Source: Branchiostoma floridae
Lineage: Eukaryota > Chordata > Leptocardii > Amphioxiformes > Branchiostomatidae
Assembly (NCBI RefSeq): GCF_000003815.2
Contig: NC_049996.1
Coordinates: forward strand, 8,199,210-8,263,209
Direction of reading: 5' to 3'
DNA: 64,000 nt
Each line of letters begins with the position of its first letter. The first letter of the stretch is position 1. Both the position numbers and the translations under genes were made by a program. Below, piece by piece: positions 1 through 11,115 of the stretch. A model generated the notes under the pieces. It saw nothing but the letters and a program-made list of their open reading frames with translations. It searched no databases and was not told where the DNA came from.

Positions 1-3000
1 CTATTAGCCCCCCTCCCACTGCTACTGGGTTTACAAACAGTATTATACAGAAGGGCGGGGAAAAGTGCATCGTCCATGGCAACCCACCAGGTAATATTTG
101 GCCAATGGATGAACTAAGAACATCGGAATCTACACGATCACAGGGTCACATGGTGTTTTATTGCAGCCGCATGCCAGCATGCAAGCGAACAGGCCCTTTT
201 TTAGCACGCAAGAGCACACATATACACAAACACAAGAACACACGCTCCCTCGCCATGCCTAGGTAAAAGTCACTGCCGTACCGGCTTGGGTAGGGGTCGC
301 CAGGGGTCATTACGGTACACACCGGGACGAGGGGGCTTGCTCAGAGCCTTCATGGCCCTCCCGGCCAAAACTCGGGTCCCATCACCTAAACTGGCACCCC
401 GGGCGTGGGGAAGACAGACAGGGCGAGTGGCAACGCCAACAGCACAAAAATGGCTGGTATTTCCTCAACACCAAACCCCCCTAACCTCACAGCTATTAAT
501 ACTGCAACAACGGCTCCCACAATATTTTCATACCAAAACTGTTGATATGACAAACATCAACTCTTTTCTTCATTCATATTCCTGACACATTAATAGTCTT
601 ACAACCATATTGTACCGAGAAAACCAAAATGTTAATGAAATAACTCAATCTGATACTCAGTGATAGTCACATTTTCCCACTGTGATGACGATAACAATAC
701 ATGTTCAGGTATAACACTTAACAATTCTTTTGTTATGATGTCAAAGCTATAATAGTATGCAGGATATCCTCCACTCCTAGTGATATAGCTGACTCATACA
801 GGTGTGTTCATACACCCAGGGTTACCAGGTTACAACACTTCCTTCCCTCCTTTTCCTGTTAGCACAAACATTATAACCTAGTAGAAACAAGACTTTGGCA
901 ATTTGACTGCATGCATGAAAGAAATACACATCTAAGTTCTAACAACATTGGTGCAAGTAAGACTCACAAGGGAAAACTTGCTTTTGTGCTACCTGTGCCA
1001 AAATATACAATGTGAAAGATGTAAGACCAAAACCCATTAGAAGGAAGAAATAGGCCATGTCTTTAGGCTAAAATTCCATTTTCAAGGACGGGAGAAATCG
1101 AACAACATAAAACATTAGTGCAGATTTCAAACTATAACTACTCAATAATATCACTGATTTAATGTTACATGTTACAGCCCGATCACGTCATTCAATTGTC
1201 ATGCAATTCGCAAGCATTCCTGGGATAGCCATATATTACATGTGTCCTGCAAGGTTCAGCTGTCTTGTTATATAAAAAAGGGTGTCTTAGATCCAAGTTA
1301 CATCTGGATTCTTGTCAGCAGTTGGTTCTGTCACATTCTGCTTGCAATATCTATGCTACGGAATCAAAATCGTACGATGGCATGCGACGAAATTATTGTA
1401 ACATAGGTCAGCTCCTACCATATAGATAGTCATGTTTGCCAATTAGAATTTTAGTTTATTAGTCCGTCAATGATTCTACTGACTCAGCAAGCCTGGCTGA
1501 CTACAAATACATGTTTATGTACTTGACTGTCATTCTTAGTCAACACCTATGGCTATAACCTTCCAATAAGCAATAAAACCAGTCATTCCATTACATTTAT
1601 GGCATGTACTTGGGAGCTCTTGAGATAGAGACAAGCATTACAGATAATGTATATGGACACAGAGAAGCAATAGCATGTGCCTATAGTGTATATCGGCAAT
1701 GGTCATTGCCACCCTCTTCACAAGTACATTACTAACCGGCCATGGATGTAACAAGTGACCCATGAAGGGGAATATACAGTACATGTAGACAGCCAGTACG
1801 TTGTAAAGAGAGAGGTGGTGATGGGAAGATACATAAAGATGACCTCCTTTCATGTGTAATACTAGTAATAGTGCCATGGCAAGACTTGGTTTGTCTTGTG
1901 CCTGAAAATTAGGTCACAGTCTAGACTTGAAATGGGCAAAAAGCACTCATTCCAGTAACTGGATATGATTTTAATAATCCAGTTGCTTGAGTAACTGCTT
2001 ATCTTATTACCTAGATGTCTAACCTTCATTCAGTACACCTGAGATGGTTAACAATTACCAAATTGGGAGTTAGGGATCAGGAAAAGTCATTAAAACCAGC
2101 GTCTCAATCTTAAATGTGTATACTAAACAATAAGCTACATACCAATCGTTATGCAACATGTCAGGATATTCAAGTGGTCAGAAAGTCAGATACATTTAAC
2201 GTAAAGCCAATTGAAGACAACGTATTGCACAAGGACTATTAAATGCAGTGCCCATCATTACCGAAGTACTGTACAATATATTGATTTAGATCTACAGCTG
2301 TATCGCCTGTATGAGGAAACTAGTTCTCAAGGCTATTTTCAAGTAATGATGGCAGACACACGGACGGACGGATCAATGTATGGTACCATGGGCACTTTTC
2401 CAAGTTGACTTGGGAAATGGGGGCAGAAACTACCCATTTCAAATTCTGGCATGTAGTGGGCAATTGCCACTCAAATGTCAGAGAGAAAATTCAATTTTTA
2501 ACTTGGATATACTCTAACTCCATAAATAGTTTGGCATAGGAAGGCATGATGATGGCACCCACGAAGGGTCAAAGTCTGTAATGCAACCCCGAGGTCTTCA
2601 GATGGCCGAGCAGTTTGTTTGCGCCATCTTTGGACAGCAATAACAATATCAGCTGACAAGATAGCGGGTCAAAGGTCACTCCAACAGCTGCTCACAGGTC
2701 TTAAAATCAAATATAGCCATAATGTCTTACACAACCTTAAGGCACCTCATGTCCTTTTTAGTTTGCAAAATTTCTTTTGATGTGACCCTTCAAGGAGCAT
2801 ATATGTAGAGCAAGCCCTGTTAAAACTAAAATACAAAGCAACCAATAAAACTGGTGGGCCATGTTTCAGACTGCACTAGAAACTTGAGAGGTGAACCCTA
2901 TATCTTGTGTTCAAAATTAACCAACCCCCCATTGAGAATTGTGTCCTGATACTAAGGACAAACAGTTTTGTGATGTTGTTACTACAGATTTTTGTGCAGT

Positions 3001-3140
3001 AATCTTAAGGATTGTCTTACCCACAATGCATCATAGTACATGTATTTATGTTTCAACTGTTTTTTGTACCATCATGCATTGTGGCTAGTGTTGATGGGGA
3101 ATTTCTAGGTGAAGTAAACAACAACAATAACAAGACTAAC
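1..3140 (-). other. Intron after the first coding exon of the neurabin gene; no exon recognised
   Basis: This stretch lies directly 3' (minus strand) of the neurabin coding exon, whose GTTAGT donor is at 3135-3140. The next neurabin exon should begin the PDZ-side linker, but I did not find it here, so the intron appears to be at least 3.1 kb. The sequence is mostly AT-rich with long open stretches lacking codon bias. A GC-rich island at about 260-480 reads on the minus strand as a short open segment (see findings), but I cannot assign it. Confidence 0.5.
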
Positions 3141-5354
3141 CTTGATGGGTTTCTTGCTGAACTTGACCTTTGGCACCCTTCCCATCATGTTCATATCTTC
3201 GTCCTCGCTGGAGATGCCTGGCATCTCGCCCTGAGCCCAGTAATCCACGGGGAATTCATTCTCACTGTCGTCCTCACCTTCCGTGGTCACCTCAGACTCG
3301 GACATCCGCTCACTCCCTACATCCTTCTCTATTCTATCCTGGGGTGTGAACCCACCATGGAATGAGGTAGATTGTGCTTCTACAGTAGGAGAAGATCCTT
3401 CGAAGACGTCGCCGTCGGAGAGGAACTCATCGCTCGCCCTCTTACTGCGGAAGGCCGTCACGTCTTCTTCTGAGCTGTGCGAGCTGTGGTGCTGGTACTC
3501 CGCGTTTCTACGCCAGCGATTCGGGGTCATCGGGGGTTCCTCGGGCTCGAGTTGCTCATCGCTATGCATAGGCTCATCTTCATCTTCTTGCTGCAAGGGT
3601 TCATGGGATTGTGCTTGGAATGCTGGGTAACTCTCAACTTCTGCTTCATCTTCCACAGGTTCTTCTTCCTTCAGCAAGGCATCAGCGAGAGACTCCGTCG
3701 TAGAGGAACTGTTGAAAAGTCTGTGTCTGCTTTCGTTGGCTTCTTCGTAAGGCTCCGGGGAATCCTGCTCGAAATTCGGCGCCGTCTCGCCCTCTGCTGG
3801 TTCATGCTCCGCATCCACTCCAACCTCGTTTTGATCCACGGTGACTAGCTCGGCGTGTAACAAGATGTCGCCATCCTCTGCTGGCGACATCACTTCCTCT
3901 TCTCGTTCATTCCTGTAAACGGAATCTGCAGGCTCAACGGTTCCTCTCTGGCCACCAATCCACTCTGATGCTGTCTCGCTATCACTAACACCCTTCGAAT
4001 CTTTGATATCACCATTTAGAGTCCTCCCATACCTTGGCTTTGGTACATTCTCTGGTTGCTCTTGCCTTGGTTCCGTGGTTCTCTCCTTTGCTATAGGGGA
4101 GAAACTGTCCTCTCTGTCTCGGGAGTACTCTTTAGCTTTTGGTGACAGACTCTCTTCTTCATCATGAGGCATGTGCAGCCTTGTTTTGGGAGTACTGTTC
4201 TGCTGCTCCCAATGTCTCAAACCTGTTATTTCCTCTGTATCCTCTTTCTCAAAGCATCCCGAAATCCTTCGTTTCTTCGCTTCATCCTCCTTCGCTATCA
4301 AGTCTCGCAAGTCGGCTACGTTCACTTTTGGCGACACTTTCCTCGTGGGCGACATCGGTGGTGATTTCAGATCTGACCTCTCAAAACTATCGGAATATCC
4401 TGACAGCCTTCTGGAAATCGGGCCTGGGCTAACATCTGGGGTCCTATCAATGATGTGGACTGGTTTCTCTCTTGGAGGATCATCTAAGCTGTCTAAAGAA
4501 TCGGCGCTACTGCTACGTATTCTTGAGTCCCACTTATTGGTGATCCCATTTTCGCGTTTATCTGATTCGGACGTTTTCCTATACCTGGACTCCCGAATAG
4601 ACCTGGACATGTTGGAGTCGCCATCTTGCAGAATCTCACCTGAAAACCTCTTCTCCAGCCGATCGGTACTCGCAGAACGGTAACGATTCGTCGGCACCTT
4701 CTTGTCTGCTGTGGCCTTCTTTTCCAGATTCTCAAAGAGTTTCCGTGTTTCCGAAAACCTGGCTGCGTGGGAAACCGTCTCATATCTATCCATCTCTCTA
4801 CTCAGCCGTCTTTCTATGTTTTTCTTGGCATCCTCACGGTTCCTGTAGGTTCGTTTTTGCGGCGGCTTGCTAGAATCTACAGTGGAATTAGGTTGTACTG
4901 CACTAGTACTACTACTACTGCTGCTGCTGTTGTTTTTTATTGAGGCACTTGTGTCTGCCTTGTTCCCAGCCTGCTGAGCGTTTGTGCTCGCGGCATTTAG
5001 CTTGTTTGGCTCACTGTTTTCCCTTTCCTCGATCCCTCCCCCATGTGGACTGAAAATAGACTTGAGTTTGGAAATGTTGGTCCCAACTTGATACTTGCCC
5101 TCCCCATATCTCTCTGCGCTTCGCGACCTTTGGATGGCGGGTTCTCTGCTTCTCTGGGCCAGAGGCCTGTCGCTGCCCTTCTGGAAGGTGGACTTCAAGG
5201 CGTTGATGTCGACAATCGGTCGGGAACGAAGCCTTCCTGTCTCGGGATCCCTCGGCGTTCGAGTCCGTGCGGTGGCCCGCACCTCGCTGTAGACTTCCTC
5301 GGCTGCCTTCGACCTGTGGGACCGGGACAGATCATGTAACGTTACGTCGGTCAT
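3141..5354 (-). CDS. PPP1R9: Neurabin/spinophilin-like protein (PPP1R9), first coding exon, partial
   Basis: This is a single 2214-nt exon of 738 codons, from ATG at 5354 to a consensus donor (AAG|GTTAGT). Neurabins are F-actin-binding scaffolds that bring protein phosphatase 1 to the cytoskeleton, especially at synapses and cell junctions. Recognisable blocks in family order are ALKSTF (residues 52-57), VGTNISKLKSIF (90-101), RFSETRKLFE (199-208), SADSLDSLD, and a PP1-docking RVxF-type motif KVKF at 729-732 followed by KKPIK. The order and spacing match the N-terminal half of vertebrate neurabin, ending at the family's junction before the PDZ domain. The rest is low-complexity: a serine run at 143-149 and long Glu/Asp/Ser-rich stretches. 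PDZ, coiled-coil and later exons are not seen and must lie left of the window. Both vertebrate paralogues (PPP1R9A and PPP1R9B) are candidates; a pre-duplication orthologue is likely. Confidence 0.85.
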
Positions 5355-6010
5355 TCATGAACAATCTATCGATCTTTTCTACGAGTAATGTTACAACAAC
5401 AAAGCGAGTACTCTTCTCTAGCCTGCCCCTGGAAGATGATAGCACCGTGACAAGGCAAAGTATACACGCAGGATTGGGTAAAGTCGTCATGCTTTGGGGA
5501 ATGCCAAACAAAACTTCAAGCCAAATCGAACGAGGAAAAAACTGCGAGCAAAAACCGTCTGCGGCCAAACGCGTACATTTTACGAGGCACAAAAGGGATA
5601 TGCCTGGTTGAAATACATCAACAAGCAATAGTAGACCCTTAGGAAACGTTTGAGTGATATTTAAAGCTACGGCTTGGGAAAAGATCGCGATATTTGGACG
5701 GTTTACGCGAATCAGATCACCGCAAACAACTCACATCATACTACAGCGGCGTTGGAGGTTGGCCAAAAATTGTGGAGCGATCGGTCGCGGTAATGGTGGA
5801 TTCCAGCGACCGAGACGGGTGGTGGTGGTCCGGTGGTAGGTCGTTCAGACCCCGGGCTTGCTGTTGGCGGATGGAGGAGACTCTGCCCGCGAGACGAGGC
5901 TTCATTGCAGCAGGACAAGGGCAGGAAGGTGGTGGGAACCCTCCACGGCTCGTGCAATGGCCGCCATTACAACTATGGGATGGTACAATCAGGACCACCT
6001 ACCCCTCCGT
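5355..6010 (-). promoter_or_regulatory. 5' UTR and probable promoter region of the neurabin gene
   Basis: The 650 bases upstream of the neurabin ATG are richer in GC and CpG than the surroundings, especially 5690-6000. I see no TATA box at a sensible position, which suits a CpG-type promoter. The ATG at 5354 follows an overlapping out-of-frame ATG 4 bases upstream and an open upstream reading frame in another frame, which could act as uORFs. The transcription start cannot be fixed from sequence alone. Confidence 0.4.
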
Positions 6011-8177
6011 AGTAAACGCTGATTAAAGTTTTATGATGATTAAGGGAGTAAAGTTTTACTATTCTGATAATATCTTTCATAATTGAGTATGAATCTTAAG
6101 TTTTTCTTCTATGTAATCATTTTATTGTTTTAGAAATCTATTTGGATGGAGTAAGGAGTTGAAATAAAAAGATCAGGTAGAAATTTGTTGGAGTACTGGG
6201 GCTTGGTAAGCCTGCAGGAAGCGCCGCTCCTTTGTGCGCTTCCTAAAAGCGTCCTCAATCCAAGGCTAGCAGTACTGCAGCCTGTCAGACGTCACAAAAC
6301 TGTTGAACCTAAACAAATATTTCACCCGTCAATCTTATGAATATATCACCTTTGTAATTGATTTTGGGAATGATATGCCACGAAATGGTGTCGCAAGGGT
6401 CTGAACTTGACAGACCTTGAGCCTTAGAGGAACGCCCTCAAGGCGCAAAGTTGCTGGCTTTGTGGTGCCATATTAGCCTGGTATGATGGATATGACAGGG
6501 CAGAAAGGGGCAAGCAGGTGCAATCGGACGCAGACATATATGGATATGCAATACATAAACACATCGCTTGGAGGAAAATGTAGCAACTGCCCCGTTCAGT
6601 TCAATATTACGTCAATGCGTGTGTAAGCGGTAATTTTACACTTGGCGTTGAGCCATGGAGGCGTTGGGATCAACAGTAGGATGACGGGGGCGTGACTTGA
6701 GGAAATCATGTGTCGCTTCGTGTCAACAGTAAGATTCTTTTGATGGTAATTGTCACGTAAGAAAAGATGGGATGTTATAAGTTCGTACTAAATACACAAA
6801 TCAGAAGAATATGATGTGACTGACATCTTACGCAAGAGCACATCGATCAGTAGACAAATTCTACGCGATTTACGTTTGCATTGACGCTTTAAAAGTCTCA
6901 GTTTTGCTGAAGCGCATCACATATTGTGCACTTGTAAAAGAGCGACAATCAAGAGTTGCTACGAAATGGATTCCACTGCAGGGGGTGGAAGGAAAATCAA
7001 TCAATCATATAAATGGAAATGGAAATGGAAAGATAAAGAAAGCATGACGCATGAAGTTTATTGAAGATTTGAAAAAAAGAAACCCTAACGTTCTCGTCTG
7101 TTGGTGCATTTGCTGATAAAATGCGTCCAGTTTACAGACTGCCTGAAACCGCAAAGCGCTGAATCCAAGACAATACAAAAGAAAGTCTTCTTTTCCAAGA
7201 TATTGAGATACAAAGAAACATATCCTCACATATGCGTCCATAGTCAGCATTGCATATAAAAGGCTTGGCGATACATTCTGTTCGACCGTCGCTAGTCGTC
7301 GCTGTTGATCCATCAAACTGATTTTCTGGAAAATGTGATCCTGCCCCTCCCCCTTCGTACTTCAACATGGTATCAACCATTATCAAGCAATGCATTTTGG
7401 GACAGATTCCGCCATATTTGTTTTTCTTCGCCGTCTGGAAAATTGAGTTGCAGACGATTAAATTTTCTCCAATTTTTGCAGCCGTACGAGCGTATCCAAC
7501 GGAAAAAGGCAAACACGATCCATTGATCAGGTGCCACAGCGTTGCCGAGTCACGCGAAGAGGAGAGAAAACGACGCTAAGATGTTGAAAAGCGGGTTTGC
7601 CGTCCTGTCGGGTAAGAAAGTTCAGAATCTCAGCTAGACATTCTCCGCATAGTTTCTCATTAGTAGGGACGCGGGCCAGACTTGAACCTCCATAAATCCT
7701 AACCCTGAGATCTGTAGATTTCACAGTATACAATATTCATCTGTGTATTGATTATGTTGAGTGTATGAGTCATCGTTTCCTGAGGAAGTTTGAGGGAGAA
7801 AGTAGCTAATAGATTTATAACGGTACATTCGGGTACCGTTATTTTGTTAGGTTCGGGGCGCCGCGAAGGGACATAAAATTTTGATAGCCCTAAACTCTGA
7901 GGAACGCAAGGGGGTTTCAGATAAAATAGGGCCTTTTCTAGTCTTGAAAAGAGAACTTTCTTCAGAATTAGAAGACGTAAATGCATTGCCAATGTGTCAT
8001 ATATTCCCAGTTTACGAGAGAAAGTCTTTTTTCCAAGACATTTGAGAAGACATCTAGACAGTCCAACAAGGAAGCAAATTTTCCAACAACAAGACACTAC
8101 GTCTATCGAAATTATAGACGTTAAACCACAACAACAACAACTTCAACTGTTACCAAGGAGGTTCCAGCTTTTGATGA
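6011..8177. other. Intergenic stretch, no gene recognised
   Basis: Several ORFs of 60-130 codons occur here, but none shows a known motif, a splice-consistent boundary or coding-like composition. A short inverted repeat around an AGGAAGCGC/GCGCTTCCT pair lies near 6215-6245. The rest is AT-rich spacer. Confidence 0.4.
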
Positions 8178-8336
8178 AATTTAATGTGCAAAAATTGAAA
8201 AAAAAAATTTTTATTGTGATTGGCATGGAATCTAAGCACATTTTAGTAACATGGAATCTAAGCACATGTTAGTAACATGTGCTTAGATTCCATGCCAATC
8301 ACAATAGAAAATGTTTCAATTTTTGCATATTAAATT
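8178..8336. repeat. Long hairpin 1 (near-perfect inverted repeat, about 60-bp arms)
   Basis: The left arm at 8178-8240 pairs with the right arm at 8277-8336. Both carry the reverse-complementary word TGTGATTGGCATGGAATC. The loop contains a direct repeat of part of the arm (TGGAATCTAAGCACAT twice), as if the centre had duplicated. The size and symmetry suit a folded-back miniature inverted-repeat element. It abuts a second hairpin. Confidence 0.75.
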
Positions 8337-8341
8337 ATACT

Positions 8342-8434
8342 AAATTATACTAAATACATTTTATACCCAGAAATTGTAATGGTAACATGTTACCATTACA
8401 GTTTCTGTGTATAAAATGTATTTAGTATAATTTT
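8342..8434. repeat. Long hairpin 2 (near-perfect inverted repeat, about 46-bp arms)
   Basis: The centre is a perfect 14-bp palindrome, GGTAACATGTTACC, at 8381-8394. The arms extend to about 46 bases each with very few mismatches, ending in AAATTATACT / AGTATAATTT. It starts six bases after hairpin 1 ends, and the arms of the two hairpins are unrelated. Confidence 0.8.
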
Positions 8435-11011
8435 GAGGATCTAATTTTGATACCTGAGTATTGCAACATAAAGATTTGGGGAGCAAATTGCTAGTATCAT
8501 GCTTCAATTTCCTGCACAGTGAAAGTAACAAAATAATTGTACAGTAGTGCTAGTATGCAAAATATTGAAATAACTGCTTTCTAAAAGATTTCAACAAGCT
8601 GTGAGCCATATTATCAAATGTAGCTGTCCTTTCATGTAAAATCTAACTTATACATGTACTAAGCTATGAGATTGAAATCATCAGATACATGTACATTAAA
8701 AATGATTTCTTTGAAAACATCCCACCCCAAATGTTGTTATTACCTGCAACTCTAGTGTAACCAGGCAATTTTATTCTTCATTGTTCTTGACAAAAATAAA
8801 ACATATTAATAATCGTCGGACACAATACAATTCACAATTTTAGATCCATAAAAGCACACAATTGTACAAAAACTGAGAACCTACCCATTTCCCATATCCA
8901 CCATTCCCTACCAGATGTTATATCATGTACCTTCAAGAAATGATTACCCACAACAATATCTATCTTAAGTTGTGACTCAGGCCATACTCATAGTCATATA
9001 TAAAGAATATGGTAAAAAGAATATGGCATGAATCTTGATAGACCGCATTATTGTAAAAGATACATTTTGTATCTTTAATACTACATGCCCATGCCTTTAT
9101 AACAATTTTTCTCAATGAAAATGCTTCTTCAATATTTATCATAACTCTACATAAAGGATCAGAGTTGTAAATACGAGTGGTTATTTTGTTGCCTACCTTT
9201 TAACCAGCCAGTAGCCCCACCCCGTGCATTCCTGTGTGAGTCCCACACATGTAGTGATGATCACCAGTCGATAACGTAGGACGTCATCTAAACAGGTCCA
9301 TTAGAATTCAGCCAGGCTGCCGTCACCCCGGTTATAGGAGTCACCCGGCGCCGGTATGACTCATCGCTCTTGGTTACCTAATTTCAGGACAGCCAGCCCC
9401 CGTTAACTTGATTGGCGTTGATGAATAATTGAATTTCAAACTGGAGCAGTTCCAAATGTCCTGGAGTTTTGCTGTTCCTGGTTTCCCTAGTTGTGTAGAC
9501 AGATGTTCTCTGTAAGGTTGGGAGACTTCTGTGTTTGTACGGTAATAATCTGACAGTGCAGAAACCGGCTTTTCACACCATGACCAGACTCAAGTGCCAG
9601 ACTGATTGTTAATTCATGGAATTTGAAAAAGCTTTTTGTATAAATGCAGTTACAGCATCTCGCAGGCATGTACATGTACATGCATATTGATGACTTTTCA
9701 AGATTTTATTTGTAAAAGGAAGGATGGTGTTGAACGTGGGGCTACTTTTACTGCCTCCTCGAGGGATGAAGACCTCAAACTCAAAGGGCAAAAGGACAAA
9801 TTTTGATTAAATTGAGACCCAAAATGTACAATCCCCTGTGGGGTCCCTCTATTGGCTGTTCCGTTTTGTGTCAGACCCATTTTGCCTGATGTCACCAATT
9901 CAGGTCGAACCTACTGTTGCATTACTCAGCATATGAAGATGTTATGATTTCATAACTACAAAATGCTACAAGAGGAATTAAATTATTTGTGTTCAAGCAC
10001 ACTGTGTTGCCTCAGTATCTTTATAGCTATATAATGTTAGGAAATAGATTAGAATGGTTTTTATTAGATTTCCTGCTCACACACTTCCTGGTTACCTTTA
10101 TTCATAAATTAAGAATGGGGTAGTCCTAGTTTACTTGTACTAACACAACTGGAATCATGTTGTGGACTTGAACTCTTCATTTTGTTTGGCTGCTGTTCCA
10201 CTACCTAGAGGTGACCATGACGCTTTTGACCTGGGGTCGACTAAACAACAGTCCATAAAAGTGTGTTTTGAATTCCTGAACTGTTATTAATACAGCTGGA
10301 TGGGGGATTTCTAACATAAGCAGGGCTGGACATACTTAACATTCATGACTACCAAGTCACAGTAAACTGAAAACATACATGTCTATACAAAACAGACTTT
10401 GATTAGAAAATGGTACTAAGTAATCTAATGGCTGATTGACAGAGTTATAATTGACATGGCATGGTCGTAACCTTAATGACATCTGAATAGTAAAATACTC
10501 TAAAAGTGAAATGTTCTTGGTGGTTTTATGCTCCTGTTTTTTTCCAATGATGTCTTCACTGGAACCTAGAACCACTGTGAAAACTGGTTACCTGCCTACC
10601 CGCTTGTTTCAACCACTGGAAATCCCTGCAAACATTTCCCCATTTAGTTTTTAGTCATCAAATTGTATATTTTCATGACTCAATTTTTAGACCTACATCG
10701 AAAAGTAAGATGAAAGATAACAATTATAGAATAGAACTCACCTTGTTATAAACCAGTTGGCTTTAGATTACACTGTATCCCCCAAAGTGTGAATTTGCAG
10801 AAGTGTTCCTCGTATTACCCGTACCTCAAATGCTTCAGTGAGTTTTTAACAGAAATGAGAGGAACTAAAACATGACAGAGTAGACATAGGAAATGAGAAC
10901 AAAGCAAAAGCAATCAATAATACATGAATAAATGTCTCATTTTACCATATGGTTGTGTACGTTTGTAGCTGTTGTATTCAATTATTCTGAATAATTCTCC
11001 CCTTAGTCAAG
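8435..11011. other. Upstream flank of the sarcoglycan gene, no gene recognised
   Basis: This is mostly AT-rich spacer. A GC-richer block at about 9190-9450 contains TGACTCAT and a CCCGGCGCCGG core, and could be regulatory or an untranslated exon, but nothing in it can be confirmed. Small ORFs here show no family features. Confidence 0.35.
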
Positions 11012-11018
11012 TATAAAG
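11012..11018 (+). promoter_or_regulatory. Probable TATA box of the sarcoglycan gene
   Basis: TATAAAG lies about 100 bases upstream of the sarcoglycan start codon. With usual spacing it would place transcription start near 11042-11045 and give a 5' UTR of about 70 bases. No other TATA-like element sits closer to the ATG. Confidence 0.45.
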
Positions 11019-11115
11019 TGGCACTATACAGTCTGTGCTGCTTTCCTTCTTCACTTGTTCAACAGAAAAGTTCCAACATTACAAGGGTTTGAACAGAAGT
11101 GTTTGATATACTGCA

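Noticed and set aside
286-585. 99-codon plus-strand ORF
   Set aside because: Biased composition from a GC-rich stretch; no family motif, no splice borders, opposite strand also partly open.
3283-4683. Several plus-strand ORFs of 66-170 codons
   Set aside because: All are antisense shadows of the neurabin exon; their composition follows the acidic/serine codons on the other strand.
7005-8097. Minus-strand ORFs of 103-132 codons
   Set aside because: No recognisable motifs, AT-rich codons, no supporting splice sites or neighbouring exons.
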